Shown here: in pieces, positions 8,548-16,445 of the stretch
Layout: the number at the start of each line of letters is the position of its first letter
How positions within the stretch are numbered: the stretch's first letter is position 1
Assembly: GCA_002717185.1 (NCBI GenBank)
Contig: PBDC01000093.1
Location: 1 to 23,148, forward strand
DNA: 23,148 bases
Reading direction: 5' to 3'
Source: Rhodospirillaceae bacterium
GTDB lineage: Bacteria > Pseudomonadota > Alphaproteobacteria > UBA8366 > GCA-2717185
Notes under the pieces: generated by a model
Databases searched by the model: none
Seen by the model: the letters and a program-made list of their open reading frames with translations, nothing else
Told to the model about the DNA's origin: nothing
Made by a program: the position numbers and the translations under genes

Positions 8548-9356
8548 GGCAATTGTTCGGAAAGTCTGCCACCACAACGCACGGGAGAAACCTTAACAGC
8601 AAGGCCTGTTGTGGGGTCACTTTCAACAAAAACCCCGCAAAGCGTGCCCTCCCCCTCGGCCGGACGCATGCGTTCGCGCGGCACCTTTCTGAGAAAATTG
8701 CCGATTGAGGCTTCTTTTCCCATACCAATTACAGAGTCATAGTCGCCGCACATCCCAGCATCCGTTTGATAGGCGGTTCCACCGTCTAAAACAAAGGCAT
8801 CCGCCGTCGGTACATGAGTGTGCGTGCCGACGAGCAAGGTCGCCCGCCCGTCCGAAACATGGCCTAGTGCCATCTTTTCGCTTGTAGCTTCGCCATGAAC
8901 GTCCACAATCACCGCATCAAAGCCGGATTTCTTCGGGGAGCCAGGTGGCAAATGCCGCTCGACTTTCGGAAAGGGGTCATCCAGTAATTCCATAAAAAGG
9001 CGTGTCATAACATTGATGACTTTAATTTTTCGCCCGGCGCCATCTTTATAAATTCCAACGCCGCGACCCGGCGTTCCCTCGGGATAATTCGCTGGCCTTA
9101 GAAGCCTTTCATCGCTGTTCATCTGCGAAATAATGTCCGGTTTGTCCCAGGTATGGTTCCCGCCAGTGATGACATTGACACCGGCGTCGAACATTTCTTT
9201 GCAGGTCTTCTCTGTCATACCAAACCCGTGGGCGGCATTTTCGCCATTAGCGATTACAAAATCGAGGTGAAGCCGATCACGTAGAACGGGTACGTGCGTA
9301 TTAACTGCCTCACGACCTGACCGTCCGACTACATCGCCGCAAAAAAGTATTTTCAT
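8541..9356 (-). CDS. ymdB: YmdB-family metallophosphoesterase
   Basis: This is a calcineurin-like metallophosphoesterase of the YmdB/TIGR00282 type; studied members hydrolyse cyclic nucleotides such as 2',3'-cAMP. The 271-residue protein shows the metal-ligand motifs in order: Gly-Asp-Val-Val-Gly at the N-terminus, Ala-Asn-Gly-Glu-Asn-Ala-Ala, Gly-Gly-Asn-His-Thr-Trp-Asp, Asp-Val-His-Gly-Glu-Ala and Gly-Thr-His-Thr-His-Val-Pro-Thr-Ala-Asp. The frame extends 28 codons upstream, but that part lies inside the cyclo-ligase gene and lacks family features. The ATG at 9356 lies one base past that gene's stop. The tight spacing makes it the last gene of the zapA-6S-cyclo-ligase unit. Confidence 0.92.
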   Translation of the reverse strand: MKILFCGDVVGRSGREAVNTHVPVLRDRLHLDFVIANGENAAHGFGMTEKTCKEMFDAGVNVITGGNHTWDKPDIISQMNSDERLLRPANYPEGTPGRGVGIYKDGAGRKIKVINVMTRLFMELLDDPFPKVERHLPPGSPKKSGFDAVIVDVHGEATSEKMALGHVSDGRATLLVGTHTHVPTADAFVLDGGTAYQTDAGMCGDYDSVIGMGKEASIGNFLRKVPRERMRPAEGEGTLCGVFVESDPTTGLAVKVSPVRCGGRLSEQLPE

Positions 9357-9357
9357 G

Positions 9358-9936
9358 TTATTTCGCCTCCACCCGCATGACGCCTTTTTCTGTGAGAATG
9401 CCATCCAACGTGGTGTCATTTTTATCGCAGGGTACAGCACTCACTTCCTGTGCGGCGAAAGCAACCCCTAACGCATAAACCGGCTGCTGTTCGCGAATGC
9501 TTCGGATCGACAAATCATAGAAACCACCACCGTAGCCCAAACGATTCCCTTGGCGATCGAACGCAAGCAATGGGATGAGCATCAGCCCCGGATAAACGGA
9601 CGCTGCATCTGGGGTGGGCTCAAGAATCCCGAACGCCCCCTCTTGCATCTCGGTCGCCTCATCCCAACGGCGAAAAATCAATGGGCTATGCGACTTGTCG
9701 ACCACCGGCAGTGAAAGATCCAACCCTTTTTGCTGCAAGGCGTTTAAAAGAGGCAGGATGTTAGCCTCGCTACCTACGGGATAGTAACCGGAAATAGTAA
9801 TATCGCGGGGCAGCGATACGTGTTGTTCGAACAAATCTATCAGTCTGGCCCCAATGTCACCTTTTGCTGCCGCTTCATCCCGCCGCTTCTTAGCTTCTGT
9901 TCTCAGACGCCTCTTTCGCGCGACGATCGATGACAT
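9358..9936 (-). CDS. fau: 5-formyltetrahydrofolate cyclo-ligase
   Basis: The enzyme converts 5-formyl-THF to 5,10-methenyl-THF with ATP. The 192-residue product has a basic N-terminal helix (Arg-Lys-Arg-Arg-Leu-Arg), the substrate-loop motif Gly-Tyr-Tyr-Pro-Val-Gly-Ser-Glu and the ATP-binding Leu-Gly-Tyr-Gly-Gly-Gly-Phe-Tyr-Asp. An in-frame ATG lies 13 codons upstream, but it falls inside the 6S RNA, so I take the ATG at 9936, which has GGAAA about 6 bases before it. In many proteobacteria this gene (ygfA/fau) follows the 6S RNA, as it does here. Confidence 0.93.
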   Translation of the reverse strand: MSSIVARKRRLRTEAKKRRDEAAAKGDIGARLIDLFEQHVSLPRDITISGYYPVGSEANILPLLNALQQKGLDLSLPVVDKSHSPLIFRRWDEATEMQEGAFGILEPTPDAASVYPGLMLIPLLAFDRQGNRLGYGGGFYDLSIRSIREQQPVYALGVAFAAQEVSAVPCDKNDTTLDGILTEKGVMRVEAK

Positions 9937-9960
9937 GGAAAGATTTCCAAAAGAATGAGG

Positions 9961-10126
9961 TTGGCGGCGCCGCATCAGCCGTCGGCCCAGTCAAACCCTC
10001 AAGGACCTGGGTAACCAGGTGGGCGCCGTATACCGAAACCAGAATTTCGACAGGGACAGCTCCCTAAGAGCTTCTTATAGCCCCTGGGGTATGGTGGCCT
10101 AACGCGCTGCTCAGCAAAACCGCCAA
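9961..10126 (-). ncRNA. ssrS: 6S RNA
   Basis: The RNA fills the gap between zapA and the cyclo-ligase gene, the well-known location of ssrS. On the minus strand its ends are perfectly complementary (5' TTGGCGG at 10126-10120, 3' CCGCCAA at 9967-9961), giving about 166 nt. Inside, ACCTGG-TTAC-CCAGGT (10020-10005) forms the small hairpin expected at the 3' side of the central bubble. The 3' arm (GGGCCGACGGC) and the CCCCAGGGG in the 5' arm also resemble alphaproteobacterial 6S. 6S RNA mimics an open promoter and binds the housekeeping RNA polymerase, mostly in stationary phase. The call rests on position plus fold; exact ends are estimates. Confidence 0.85.
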
Positions 10127-10133
10127 GTAATAC

Positions 10134-10472
10134 CTAAGGCGCTTCCAACCGTTCGGCAATAGCTTCCGCACGCTCGGCGAGACTTTCTGCTTTATCAGCA
10201 AAACTAGCTGCGTCGCATGTTGCAAGTCTGTCGGTGGAGACCTCCCCCGCCTGCGCCGCTGCCAATTCCGCATAAGCATCCGACAGCTCATCAGAAACTA
10301 GCAGGCTTACCATTAACAAAAGCCGAGCGTCACCAATTTGGCCGTTCGATTCGACTAATTCCTCGACACGAGCCTTAATATAGTCTGCCAGACGACCAGT
10401 ATGCTCTTCCTGCCCCGCCTCGCAGGCAATAGCGTAATTACGACCATTAATGTTTACACTAAGTTCCGGCAT
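10134..10472 (-). CDS. zapA: Cell division protein ZapA
   Basis: ZapA binds FtsZ and bundles protofilaments in the Z-ring. The 112-residue product starts with the family's short beta strands (Val-Asn-Ile-Asn-Gly-Arg-Asn-Tyr), followed by His-Thr-Gly-Arg-Leu-Ala-Asp-Tyr-Ile and Ala-Arg-Leu-Leu-Leu-Met-Val-Ser-Leu-Leu-Val-Ser-Asp-Glu-Leu. The latter is the helix leading into the dimerising coiled coil. The C-terminal third is Ala/Glu-rich and coiled. It ends 7 bases before the 6S RNA and starts 6 bases after the DUF4164-like gene. Confidence 0.92.
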   Translation of the reverse strand: MPELSVNINGRNYAIACEAGQEEHTGRLADYIKARVEELVESNGQIGDARLLLMVSLLVSDELSDAYAELAAAQAGEVSTDRLATCDAASFADKAESLAERAEAIAERLEAP

Positions 10473-10478
10473 TCTACT

Positions 10479-10694
10479 TCACGACGCCTGAAGAATGCGC
10501 TGCAACCTACTGATTGCAATATCTAAAAGATCTAAAACCTCGTCCTTTTGTTTGCGCAGCGCTACGTTTTCGCTTTCAAGGGCAGCAAGACGAACTTCAA
10601 AAGCTTCTGAATTGTTCACACGCGACAGCGCGGAATCTATTCGAAACATTGCCTTTTCAATGCGTTCTTCAGTATTTTTAAGTTTAACATTCAT
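10479..10694 (-). CDS. DUF4164-like small coiled-coil protein
   Basis: The product, taken from the ATG at 10694, has 71 residues and is almost wholly a heptad-rich helix (Glu-Arg-Ile-Glu-Lys, Leu-Ala-Ala-Leu-Glu-Ser-Glu-Asn, Leu-Leu-Asp-Ile-Ala-Ile-Ser-Arg-Leu). Small coiled-coil proteins of this kind, often labelled DUF4164, commonly precede zapA in alphaproteobacteria. A role in division alongside ZapA is suggested only by the linkage. A GTG at 10742 would add 16 residues, but that addition lacks the coiled-coil pattern; neither start has a strong ribosome-binding site. Confidence in the gene is good and in the family name moderate. Confidence 0.7.
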   Translation of the reverse strand: MNVKLKNTEERIEKAMFRIDSALSRVNNSEAFEVRLAALESENVALRKQKDEVLDLLDIAISRLQRILQAS

Positions 10695-10745
10695 GAAATT
10701 CAGTGGGAAATTTCCAAGCAGTGTGCCAAACGCAAATCTCACAGC

Positions 10746-10904
10746 CTAGGCATTGAAAGTGAGCTTAAGCAGCCGATTGATAATCGTCAACCAACGCCCT
10801 GCAATAGCGTCCATTCCTCGATCTTCGTAGGCTGACGAATTGGTCTCGCTAAGATTAGTCAGAAACAGCAAAACATCGTTGACGCGTACGATATCGCTGG
10901 GCAT
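10746..10904 (-). CDS. Small protein of 52 residues heading the zapA unit
   Basis: A frame of 52 codons runs from an ATG at 10904 to a TAG at 10746. A weak purine-rich GGGA lies 2 bases before the ATG. The protein begins Met-Pro-Ser-Asp-Ile-Val-Arg-Val-Asn-Asp, has a hydrophobic Val-Leu-Leu-Phe-Leu stretch, and ends in a basic amphipathic helix (Trp-Leu-Thr-Ile-Ile-Asn-Arg-Leu-Leu-Lys-Leu). Codon use resembles that of the neighbouring genes. It lies on the same strand as the DUF4164-like gene and zapA, and reaches almost to the intergenic region with tkt, so it is probably the first gene of the unit. I do not recognise the family. Confidence 0.5.
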   Translation of the reverse strand: MPSDIVRVNDVLLFLTNLSETNSSAYEDRGMDAIAGRWLTIINRLLKLTFNA

Positions 10905-10965
10905 GTTCCCATTTGACCGCGATTAATTCGCGCCACAGTACTTTTCTAGTGTCAAGGCCTCCAAT
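10905..10965. promoter_or_regulatory. Divergent promoter region between the zapA unit and tkt
   Basis: Only 61 bases separate the two divergent starts, so promoters for both directions must share or overlap here. In the middle is a perfect inverted repeat with 5-base arms, CGCGA-TTAAT-TCGCG (10918-10932), a plausible operator. TTGACC at 10913-10918 on the plus strand could be a -35 box for tkt, but no good -10 sits at 17 bases. The regulator is unknown. Confidence 0.4.
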
Positions 10966-12969
10966 ATGACACGTGCCGATAAAACATCAAAAGAAGCCGT
11001 CAGCCACGACGATATGGCGAATGCAATTCGCGCCCTATCAATGGACGCGGTTCAAGCAGCCAACAGCGGACATCCCGGCATGCCTATGGGAATGGCGGAT
11101 ATTGCGGTTGTGCTTTTTAAGGACTTTCTTAAATTTGACTCGCAAGATGCCCATTGGCCTGATCGCGACCGATTCGTGCTTTCGAATGGGCATGGGTCGA
11201 TGTTGCTCTACGCACTCCTCCATCTCACCGGTTATCCGGACATAGATATCAACCAGATCAAAAATTTTCGGCAACTGGGTAGCCGAACGGCTGGTCATCC
11301 CGAATACGGTCACGCGCAAGGCATAGAGACAACTACGGGGCCACTTGGTCAGGGAATCGCCACGGCTGTTGGAATGGCAATTGCGGAGCGGATGATGGAA
11401 GCGCGCCATGGCCATGAACTCGTAGACCATCATACCTACGTATTTGCTGGCGACGGCTGCCTGATGGAAGGTATCAGTCACGAAGCCGTGTCTCTCGCTG
11501 GATATTTGGGCCTTGGAAAGCTGATTTTGCTGTTTGACGACAATGAGATCTCGATCGATGGTCCAACGGATATGTCTGTGCGCGACGATCAAATTAGACG
11601 TTTTGAATCATGTGGTTGGGAAGCCTGTCGCATCGATGGCCACGATCCTAAAGCAATCGCTCAGGCGATCGAATCAGCGAGAAAAAGTGAAAAGCCATCC
11701 CTCATAGCCTGCCGAACAGTGATCGGCTACGGCTCCCCCAACAAGCAAGGGACGGCCAGCACCCATGGCGCTCCTCTTGGTGAGGAAGAAATCGCGGCAT
11801 CGAAAGAACAGTTGGCATGGCCGCACGCTCCATTTGTAATTCCCAACAATATTTTAAACGCTTGGCGGCAAACCGGTGACCGGGGGGCGAAAGCGCGGCG
11901 GGCATGGCATTCGCGTATTGAAACCTTATCCCCCGGAAAAAAATCAGCATTCGAAACCGCAACCAACGGAAAACTTCCAGATGGATGGGAGAATGACTTT
12001 CAGGCATTCGTCGATACCGTAGCGGCTAATCAACCTAAGATCGCGACGCGGCAAGCTTCGCAAAATGCCTTGGACACCCTGGCTGGTATTATCCCAAATC
12101 TCGCAGGAGGTTCTGCAGACCTAACCGGGTCTAACCTGACCAAAGCAAAAGGTATGGATGCGGTGACTGCTGAAAATTTTGCTGGCAGTTACATTTATTA
12201 CGGTGTCCGGGAGCATGGTATGGCTGCGGCAATGAACGGCATTGCTCTGCACGGCGGCCTCATCCCCTATGGGGGCACCTTTCTAATATTCACTGATTAT
12301 GCCCGACCATCGATCAGGCTGGCAGCCCTTATGGGACAGCGCGTAATTTTTGTAATGACACATGATTCCATTGGTCTCGGCGAAGACGGACCAACCCATC
12401 AACCCGTCGAGCAATTAGCCAGCCTCCGAGCTATGCCAAACTTGAACGTGTTTCGACCAGCTGACGCAGTGGAGACGGCCGAGTGCTGGGCACTCGCATT
12501 GCAGGCCGAAACCACCCCGTCAGTATTGGCCCTAACACGACAAGGTGTCCCGACGCTCAGATCGGCGACGTCGGGTGGAAACCCATGCGCGCGGGGCGCC
12601 TATGTGCTGACGGAGGCAGATGGCGATCGACAGGTGACTCTCCTTGCAACCGGTTCCGAAGTAAGTATCGCGTGTGAAGCCCGTGATATACTTAAGAATG
12701 AGGGTATCAAGGCCGCAGTAATATCGATGCCGTGTCATGAATTGTTCGAAGCCCAAGACGATGAGTATCGCGAAAGTGTGCTGGGTACAAATGGCGTAAG
12801 AGTTGCCGTTGAAGCCGCTGTCGCCCAGGGATGGGAGCGCTATATCGGAAGTGATGGTACATTTATAGGCATGACAAGCTTTGGCGCCTCCGCGCCGGGC
12901 GACACACTTTATGAGCATTTTGGTATAACAGCGCAGGCAGTAGCAGAGGCAGCGCGTCGATGCCTTTAG
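10966..12969 (+). CDS. tkt: Transketolase
   Basis: Transketolase moves two-carbon units between sugar phosphates in the pentose phosphate (or Calvin) pathway using thiamine diphosphate. The 667-residue length is standard. It has Ser-Gly-His-Pro-Gly-Met-Pro-Met-Gly near the N-terminus and the thiamine-binding motif [10 protein letters not shown]ough Asn at the end of Asp-Asp-Asn. The pyrimidine domain has Gly-Val-Arg-Glu-His-Gly-Met and Asp-Gly-Pro-Thr-His-Gln-Pro-Val-Glu. The C-terminal domain has Leu-Ala-Thr-Gly-Ser-Glu-Val. An alternative start at codon 17 is possible because no strong ribosome-binding site precedes the first ATG. It is the first gene of a plus-strand run with gap 27 bases downstream. 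Confidence 0.97.
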   Translation: MTRADKTSKEAVSHDDMANAIRALSMDAVQAANSGHPGMPMGMADIAVVLFKDFLKFDSQDAHWPDRDRFVLSNGHGSMLLYALLHLTGYPDIDINQIKNFRQLGSRTAGHPEYGHAQGIETTTGPLGQGIATAVGMAIAERMMEARHGHELVDHHTYVFAGDGCLMEGISHEAVSLAGYLGLGKLILLFDDNEISIDGPTDMSVRDDQIRRFESCGWEACRIDGHDPKAIAQAIESARKSEKPSLIACRTVIGYGSPNKQGTASTHGAPLGEEEIAASKEQLAWPHAPFVIPNNILNAWRQTGDRGAKARRAWHSRIETLSPGKKSAFETATNGKLPDGWENDFQAFVDTVAANQPKIATRQASQNALDTLAGIIPNLAGGSADLTGSNLTKAKGMDAVTAENFAGSYIYYGVREHGMAAAMNGIALHGGLIPYGGTFLIFTDYARPSIRLAALMGQRVIFVMTHDSIGLGEDGPTHQPVEQLASLRAMPNLNVFRPADAVETAECWALALQAETTPSVLALTRQGVPTLRSATSGGNPCARGAYVLTEADGDRQVTLLATGSEVSIACEARDILKNEGIKAAVISMPCHELFEAQDDEYRESVLGTNGVRVAVEAAVAQGWERYIGSDGTFIGMTSFGASAPGDTLYEHFGITAQAVAEAARRCL

Positions 12970-12996
12970 ATACATTTTAATTTAGGAGACAGTTCA

Positions 12997-14004
12997 ATGG
13001 CAGTACGGGTGGCAATCAACGGTTTCGGACGTATCGGGCGGCTGGTCCTGCGTGCGGCGATGGAATCCGGCCGCAATGACATCGAGTTCGTTGGTATCAA
13101 CGATCTCGGTTCCGTCGAAACTAACGCTCACCTTGTCAAATACGATTCTGTTCACGGCGTCTTTCCCGGCGATATCACGACAGGCGAAGATTGGATGGAT
13201 TTGGGACACGGAAAGGTCCAGGTCACGGCGGAACGCGACCCCACGAAACTGCCTTGGGGCGAACTCGGCATCGATATTGCTATGGAATGTACAGGAATAT
13301 TTACGAGCCGCGATCAGGCCGCGATGCACCTGGAAGCCGGTGCCAAGCGAGTCCTTGTCTCGGCGCCGGCCAGTGGCGCTGACCTTACTGTCGTCTACGG
13401 TGTCAACCACGAGGAACTTTCGGCCGACCACACCGTCGTTTCAAATGCATCCTGTACCACCAACTGCCTCGCACCAGTAGCCCACGTCCTGCACCAAGCA
13501 GTAGGAATAGAGCGCGGCTTCATGACGACTGTGCACGCCTTTACCGGCGACCAAGCGACGGTCGATACCTTGCATTCCGATCTTCGACGTGCCCGCTCAG
13601 CATCTCAGTCACTTATCCCGACCTCGACCGGTGCCGCAAAAGCGGTGGGATTGGTTCTCCCGGAACTGGCCGGCAAGCTGGATGGTACCGCTATCCGAGT
13701 GCCTACACCAAATGTATCCCTGGTCGACCTAAAGTTCGATGCCTCACGCGAAACTGATACGGCAGAAATTAATGGCGCAATCCAGCAAGCCGCGGGCGGT
13801 GCGCTTAAAGGCGTCCTAGAAACTAACGACGCGCCCCTTGTCTCGGTCGATTTCAATCACAATCAGGCCAGCTCAACGTTTGACCTCACCCAAACGCAGG
13901 TTGTCGATGGCCGTTTGGTCCGCGTCCTGTCCTGGTACGACAACGAATGGGGTTTCTCCAATCGAATGTCGGATACCGCCGTTGCGATGGGGAAACTCGG
14001 CTGA
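12997..14004 (+). CDS. gap: Glyceraldehyde-3-phosphate dehydrogenase, type I
   Basis: GAPDH oxidises glyceraldehyde 3-phosphate to 1,3-bisphosphoglycerate. The 335-residue product opens with the Rossmann motif Gly-Phe-Gly-Arg-Ile-Gly-Arg, has Ile-Asn-Asp-Leu at the end of the second strand (compatible with NAD use), and the active-site Ser-Asn-Ala-Ser-Cys153-Thr-Thr-Asn-Cys. The catalytic His lies in a later strand, and Trp-Tyr-Asp-Asn-Glu-Trp-Gly is near the C-terminus. AGGAGA stands about 7 bases before the ATG, a strong site. Erythrose-4-phosphate dehydrogenase is a close relative that sequence alone cannot fully exclude. In most relatives pgk would come next; here it does not. Confidence 0.96.
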   Translation: MAVRVAINGFGRIGRLVLRAAMESGRNDIEFVGINDLGSVETNAHLVKYDSVHGVFPGDITTGEDWMDLGHGKVQVTAERDPTKLPWGELGIDIAMECTGIFTSRDQAAMHLEAGAKRVLVSAPASGADLTVVYGVNHEELSADHTVVSNASCTTNCLAPVAHVLHQAVGIERGFMTTVHAFTGDQATVDTLHSDLRRARSASQSLIPTSTGAAKAVGLVLPELAGKLDGTAIRVPTPNVSLVDLKFDASRETDTAEINGAIQQAAGGALKGVLETNDAPLVSVDFNHNQASSTFDLTQTQVVDGRLVRVLSWYDNEWGFSNRMSDTAVAMGKLG

Positions 14005-14417
14005 AACAATACGGGAAAGCCGTAACTGTCATAAGCTTGGCTCAGGCGGAAACCGTCCTGTCTGTGGCGGCCCCCCTAGATGTAAAAGTAACGTTGCTTA
14101 GCGCGCCATACGCTGCGGCCAGCGTCGGACCTGGTTGGTTTGAGGCCATCGTGAGACTGGCCGCCGGCCAATTTCCCTCGGTATGTTACGAAGCCGTTCT
14201 CGATTGCGGTTCAGCGCCAGGGGATGCTTTAGCCGCGTTGCGACATGGCGTAAACAATATACGCTATGATGGCGTTAAGCAGGCTGAAATTGCTGAAATC
14301 GGGAGGCAATATGGCAGCTGCGTCATTCGCACGCGCCCTGAATCCCTAGACATCACTGAGGCTCAAGCTGAAGGGCGAGACTCGATCGCCGTTTGCCGCT
14401 CATGGCTTTCCAGTTAA
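13947..14417 (+). CDS. Uncharacterised protein of about 140 residues after gap
   Basis: The conserved-looking part starts near [11 protein letters not shown] and continues with Val-Thr-Leu-Leu-Ser-Ala-Pro, Gly-Pro-Gly-Trp-Phe, Glu-Ala-Val-Leu-Asp-Cys-Gly, and Ala-Leu-Arg-His-Gly-Val. This alternating strand/helix pattern suggests a small soluble alpha/beta fold; I recall similar unnamed proteins near gap/fba/thiE clusters in related bacteria but cannot name the family. The start is unclear. The only ATG in frame lies 58 bases inside gap. A CTG at 14001 overlaps the gap stop (CTGA) and would give 138 residues that fit the domain better, and a TTG follows at about 14037. Function is not known. 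Confidence 0.68.
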   Translation: MGFLQSNVGYRRCDGETRLKQYGKAVTVISLAQAETVLSVAAPLDVKVTLLSAPYAAASVGPGWFEAIVRLAAGQFPSVCYEAVLDCGSAPGDALAALRHGVNNIRYDGVKQAEIAEIGRQYGSCVIRTRPESLDITEAQAEGRDSIAVCRSWLSS

Positions 14418-14479
14418 TCTACGTTCAGGTAACCCGAATAAACCACATAGAATATCCAGACTCTAAATGAGGTACCGGT

Positions 14480-14929
14480 ATGCTCACATATGAAATGAAA
14501 AAGCTAATCAGTGAACATCGGGCCGGCATGGTAGCATCGATCAACGACAACGGCACTCCCTCCGTCTCACCAAAAGCAACCTTCGTGATCCTTGATGATG
14601 AGACGCTGGCGTTCGGAAATTTGCGTTCTCCGAAGACGATTAAGAATATCAATCAGCGACCTAATACGGAGGTTTGCTTCATCGATGTACTAGCACGCAA
14701 GGCTGTACGTGTGACGGGGATAGCCAAGCATCTGAGAAATGAAGAAATATCAGATGCACTGCGCTCCGCGTTCGAAGACATATGGGCCGATTTTCTCGAC
14801 CGGTTTTCCGGTGTGGTCGAGATCAAAGTGACCGCTGTGGAACATATTTTGTCACCAGCCTACGACATGGGCATCACGGAGGGCGAGTTACGCGAAGCGA
14901 GCCTCGCCCACCTAAAAAGCCTCTCTTGA
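14480..14929 (+). CDS. Pyridoxamine 5'-phosphate oxidase-like flavoprotein
   Basis: The 149-residue product has the split-barrel FMN-binding fold of the PPOX superfamily. It shows a first helix (Met-Lys-Lys-Leu-Ile), then Gly-Met-Val-Ala-Ser-Ile-Asn-Asp-Asn-Gly-Thr-Pro-Ser-Val-Ser-Pro-Lys, the typical first hairpin of these proteins. Later come Pro-Lys-Thr-Ile-Lys-Asn-Ile and Val-Arg-Val-Thr-Gly-Ile-Ala. A GAGG lies about 8 bases before the ATG. Such short PPOX proteins bind FMN, F420 or haem and their substrates are mostly unknown; it is not a PdxH by length. It sits between gap and fba where pgk would be expected. Confidence 0.8.
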   Translation: MLTYEMKKLISEHRAGMVASINDNGTPSVSPKATFVILDDETLAFGNLRSPKTIKNINQRPNTEVCFIDVLARKAVRVTGIAKHLRNEEISDALRSAFEDIWADFLDRFSGVVEIKVTAVEHILSPAYDMGITEGELREASLAHLKSLS

Positions 14930-14930
14930 T

Positions 14931-14954
14931 CTGTTTTACCTAAAGGGTAAACAG
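14931..14954. terminator. Inverted repeat between convergent genes
   Basis: CTGTTT-T-ACC, a 5-base loop and GGT-AAACAG can form a 9-base stem with one bulge in the 10-base gap between the PPOX gene and the convergent membrane gene, overlapping the latter's stop. No T-run directly follows on either strand (one lies 12 bases away on the minus strand), so a shared terminator is possible but weak. Confidence 0.3.
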
Positions 14955-15392
14955 AGCGCTGACACCAATCAGCGTACTGGCGATGAAGCAAACACCCGAA
15001 AAACTTAACAATTTAAAACCATTTTTTGCGCGTTTCATCGCGTTCGCGGTCATATCATCGGCCAGGGTATCTCGCTTCTCGCTATATCCGTCGTCGATCT
15101 TTGCGGCTTCCCGCGACGTCGTTAGGACGTTCCGAAAGATGAAATAGGCAAGAACCGTTGGGATCAATCCAATCGCATAGATCAATCCTGAGGTCAGCAT
15201 GACTTCTTGCACGCCTTCGATTATCCCAAACTGCTGATGGACTGCAATGCTACTCAACAGTCCAAAAGTATGAGCGAGAAAAACATACCCGATAATCTTG
15301 ATAACCGGTTCATGCGCAGCAGCCGAGTCGACTGCATTGTACTCCCGGTCCGGCCGAATACCTGTGCCGGCCGCCTCATCATTGTTTTTCAT
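14940..15392 (-). CDS. Small integral membrane protein, function unknown
   Basis: The 150-residue protein has a polar N-terminus of about 28 residues and then three hydrophobic segments. These lie around residues 31-51 (with Tyr-Val-Phe-Leu-Ala-His-Thr-Phe-Gly-Leu), 63-88 and 126-148, the last near the C-terminus. A charged stretch (Lys-Ile-Asp-Asp-Gly-Tyr-Ser-Glu-Lys-Arg) lies between the second and third segments. An AGG stands 6 bases before the ATG at 15392. It is the only minus-strand gene in the right half. It reads towards the PPOX gene and away from fba, so it shares a 132-base divergent upstream region with fba. I do not recognise the family. Confidence 0.7.
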   Translation of the reverse strand: MKNNDEAAGTGIRPDREYNAVDSAAAHEPVIKIIGYVFLAHTFGLLSSIAVHQQFGIIEGVQEVMLTSGLIYAIGLIPTVLAYFIFRNVLTTSREAAKIDDGYSEKRDTLADDMTANAMKRAKNGFKLLSFSGVCFIASTLIGVSALFTL

Positions 15393-15524
15393 CTTTAACC
15401 TAATCGTACCAATTCCAATTCAACGATTGAACTAGCCTACCTGCATCGAACTGTGTGTACTTTATTGAATTATCTGCAGGCGTCGAGTATTGACTCACGA
15501 TCGAATAAATGAGGAGCAGCCGTC

Positions 15525-16445
15525 ATGAAAATTACACAGCGCGTCAGGAAAATTCTGTCCAACTACGAAAGTGACTGCCCCGGGACTAAAGCCAATCTTG
15601 CACGCATTCTCATGCACGGCCGGCTTGGCGGCACTGGCAAGTTAGTTATTCTGCCTGTCGACCAAGGCTTCGAGCATGGTCCGGCACGCAGCTTCGCCAA
15701 AAATTCTCCTGGCTATGATCCACACTATCACTACCAACTAGCGGTCGACGCCAATCTATCCGCCTATGCCGCGCCGCTTGGCCCACTGGAAGCTGGAGCA
15801 GATACCTTTGCCGGCTCGGTTCCCCTGATCCTGAAGTGCAACAGTTCTAATAGCCATGCAACCTCAAAGGACCAGGCCGTTTACGGCACCGTAGACGATG
15901 CGCTGCGGCTAGGATGCTCAGCGATTGGTTTCACGATCTACCCCGGTGCAGACGATCAGTTCGAGATGATGGAAGAGTTTCAAGAACTCTCCGCGGAAGC
16001 GAAATCTGTAGGATTAGCGGTCGTTCTTTGGTCTTATCCGCGTGGCGGCAATCTATCTAAAGACGGCGAGACAGCAATCGACGTAACCGCTTACGCCGCA
16101 CATCTTGCCGCGTTGCTCGGCGCCCACATTATCAAGGTTAAACCGCCAACTGCTCATATAGAGCAGGAAGACGCCAGAAAGGTCTACGAGTCAGAAGGTA
16201 TTCCTATCGGAACCCTGACAGAGCGAATCCAACACATTATTCAATCGGCCTTCAACGGGCGCCGTATCGTTGTCTTTTCCGGCGGAGCTGCTAAGGATAC
16301 TGAAGGCCTTCTCAACGAAATTCGTGAGATCCGGGACGGTGGCGGATCCGGCTCGATTATAGGCCGCAACTCTTTCCAGCGCCCTAAGGCTGAGGCACTA
16401 GAACTATTGAGCACGATCACGCAAATTTATCAGGGTAAAGCTTGA
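15525..16445 (+). CDS. fbaB: Fructose-bisphosphate aldolase, class I (DhnA type)
   Basis: The enzyme cleaves fructose 1,6-bisphosphate through a Schiff base. The 306-residue protein is a TIM barrel of the archaeal/DhnA class I type: [10 protein letters not shown] near the N-terminus, Trp-Ser-Tyr171-Pro-Arg-Gly, and the Schiff-base strand Ile-Ile-Lys204-Val-Lys206-Pro-Pro. By position Lys204 is the likely reactive residue, with Lys206 as the alternative. The phosphate site is Phe-Ser-Gly-Gly-Ala and Gly-Arg-Asn-Ser-Phe-Gln-Arg. A strong GAGGAG lies about 8 bases before the ATG. It lacks the metal ligands of class II aldolases. The thiE start overlaps its stop. Confidence 0.93.
   Translation: MKITQRVRKILSNYESDCPGTKANLARILMHGRLGGTGKLVILPVDQGFEHGPARSFAKNSPGYDPHYHYQLAVDANLSAYAAPLGPLEAGADTFAGSVPLILKCNSSNSHATSKDQAVYGTVDDALRLGCSAIGFTIYPGADDQFEMMEEFQELSAEAKSVGLAVVLWSYPRGGNLSKDGETAIDVTAYAAHLAALLGAHIIKVKPPTAHIEQEDARKVYESEGIPIGTLTERIQHIIQSAFNGRRIVVFSGGAAKDTEGLLNEIREIRDGGGSGSIIGRNSFQRPKAEALELLSTITQIYQGKA

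Noticed and set aside
8373..8708. Plus-strand open frame of 111 codons
   Set aside because: Half of it is antisense to the conserved end of ymdB, it has no ribosome-binding site, and no motif is recognisable; kept only as a possible remnant in the spacer.
15393..15524. TPP riboswitch or clear promoter upstream of fba-thiE
   Set aside because: No TPP aptamer core is visible, and no -35/-10 pair with good spacing; only a weak TTCAA-CGA-TTGAA repeat is seen.
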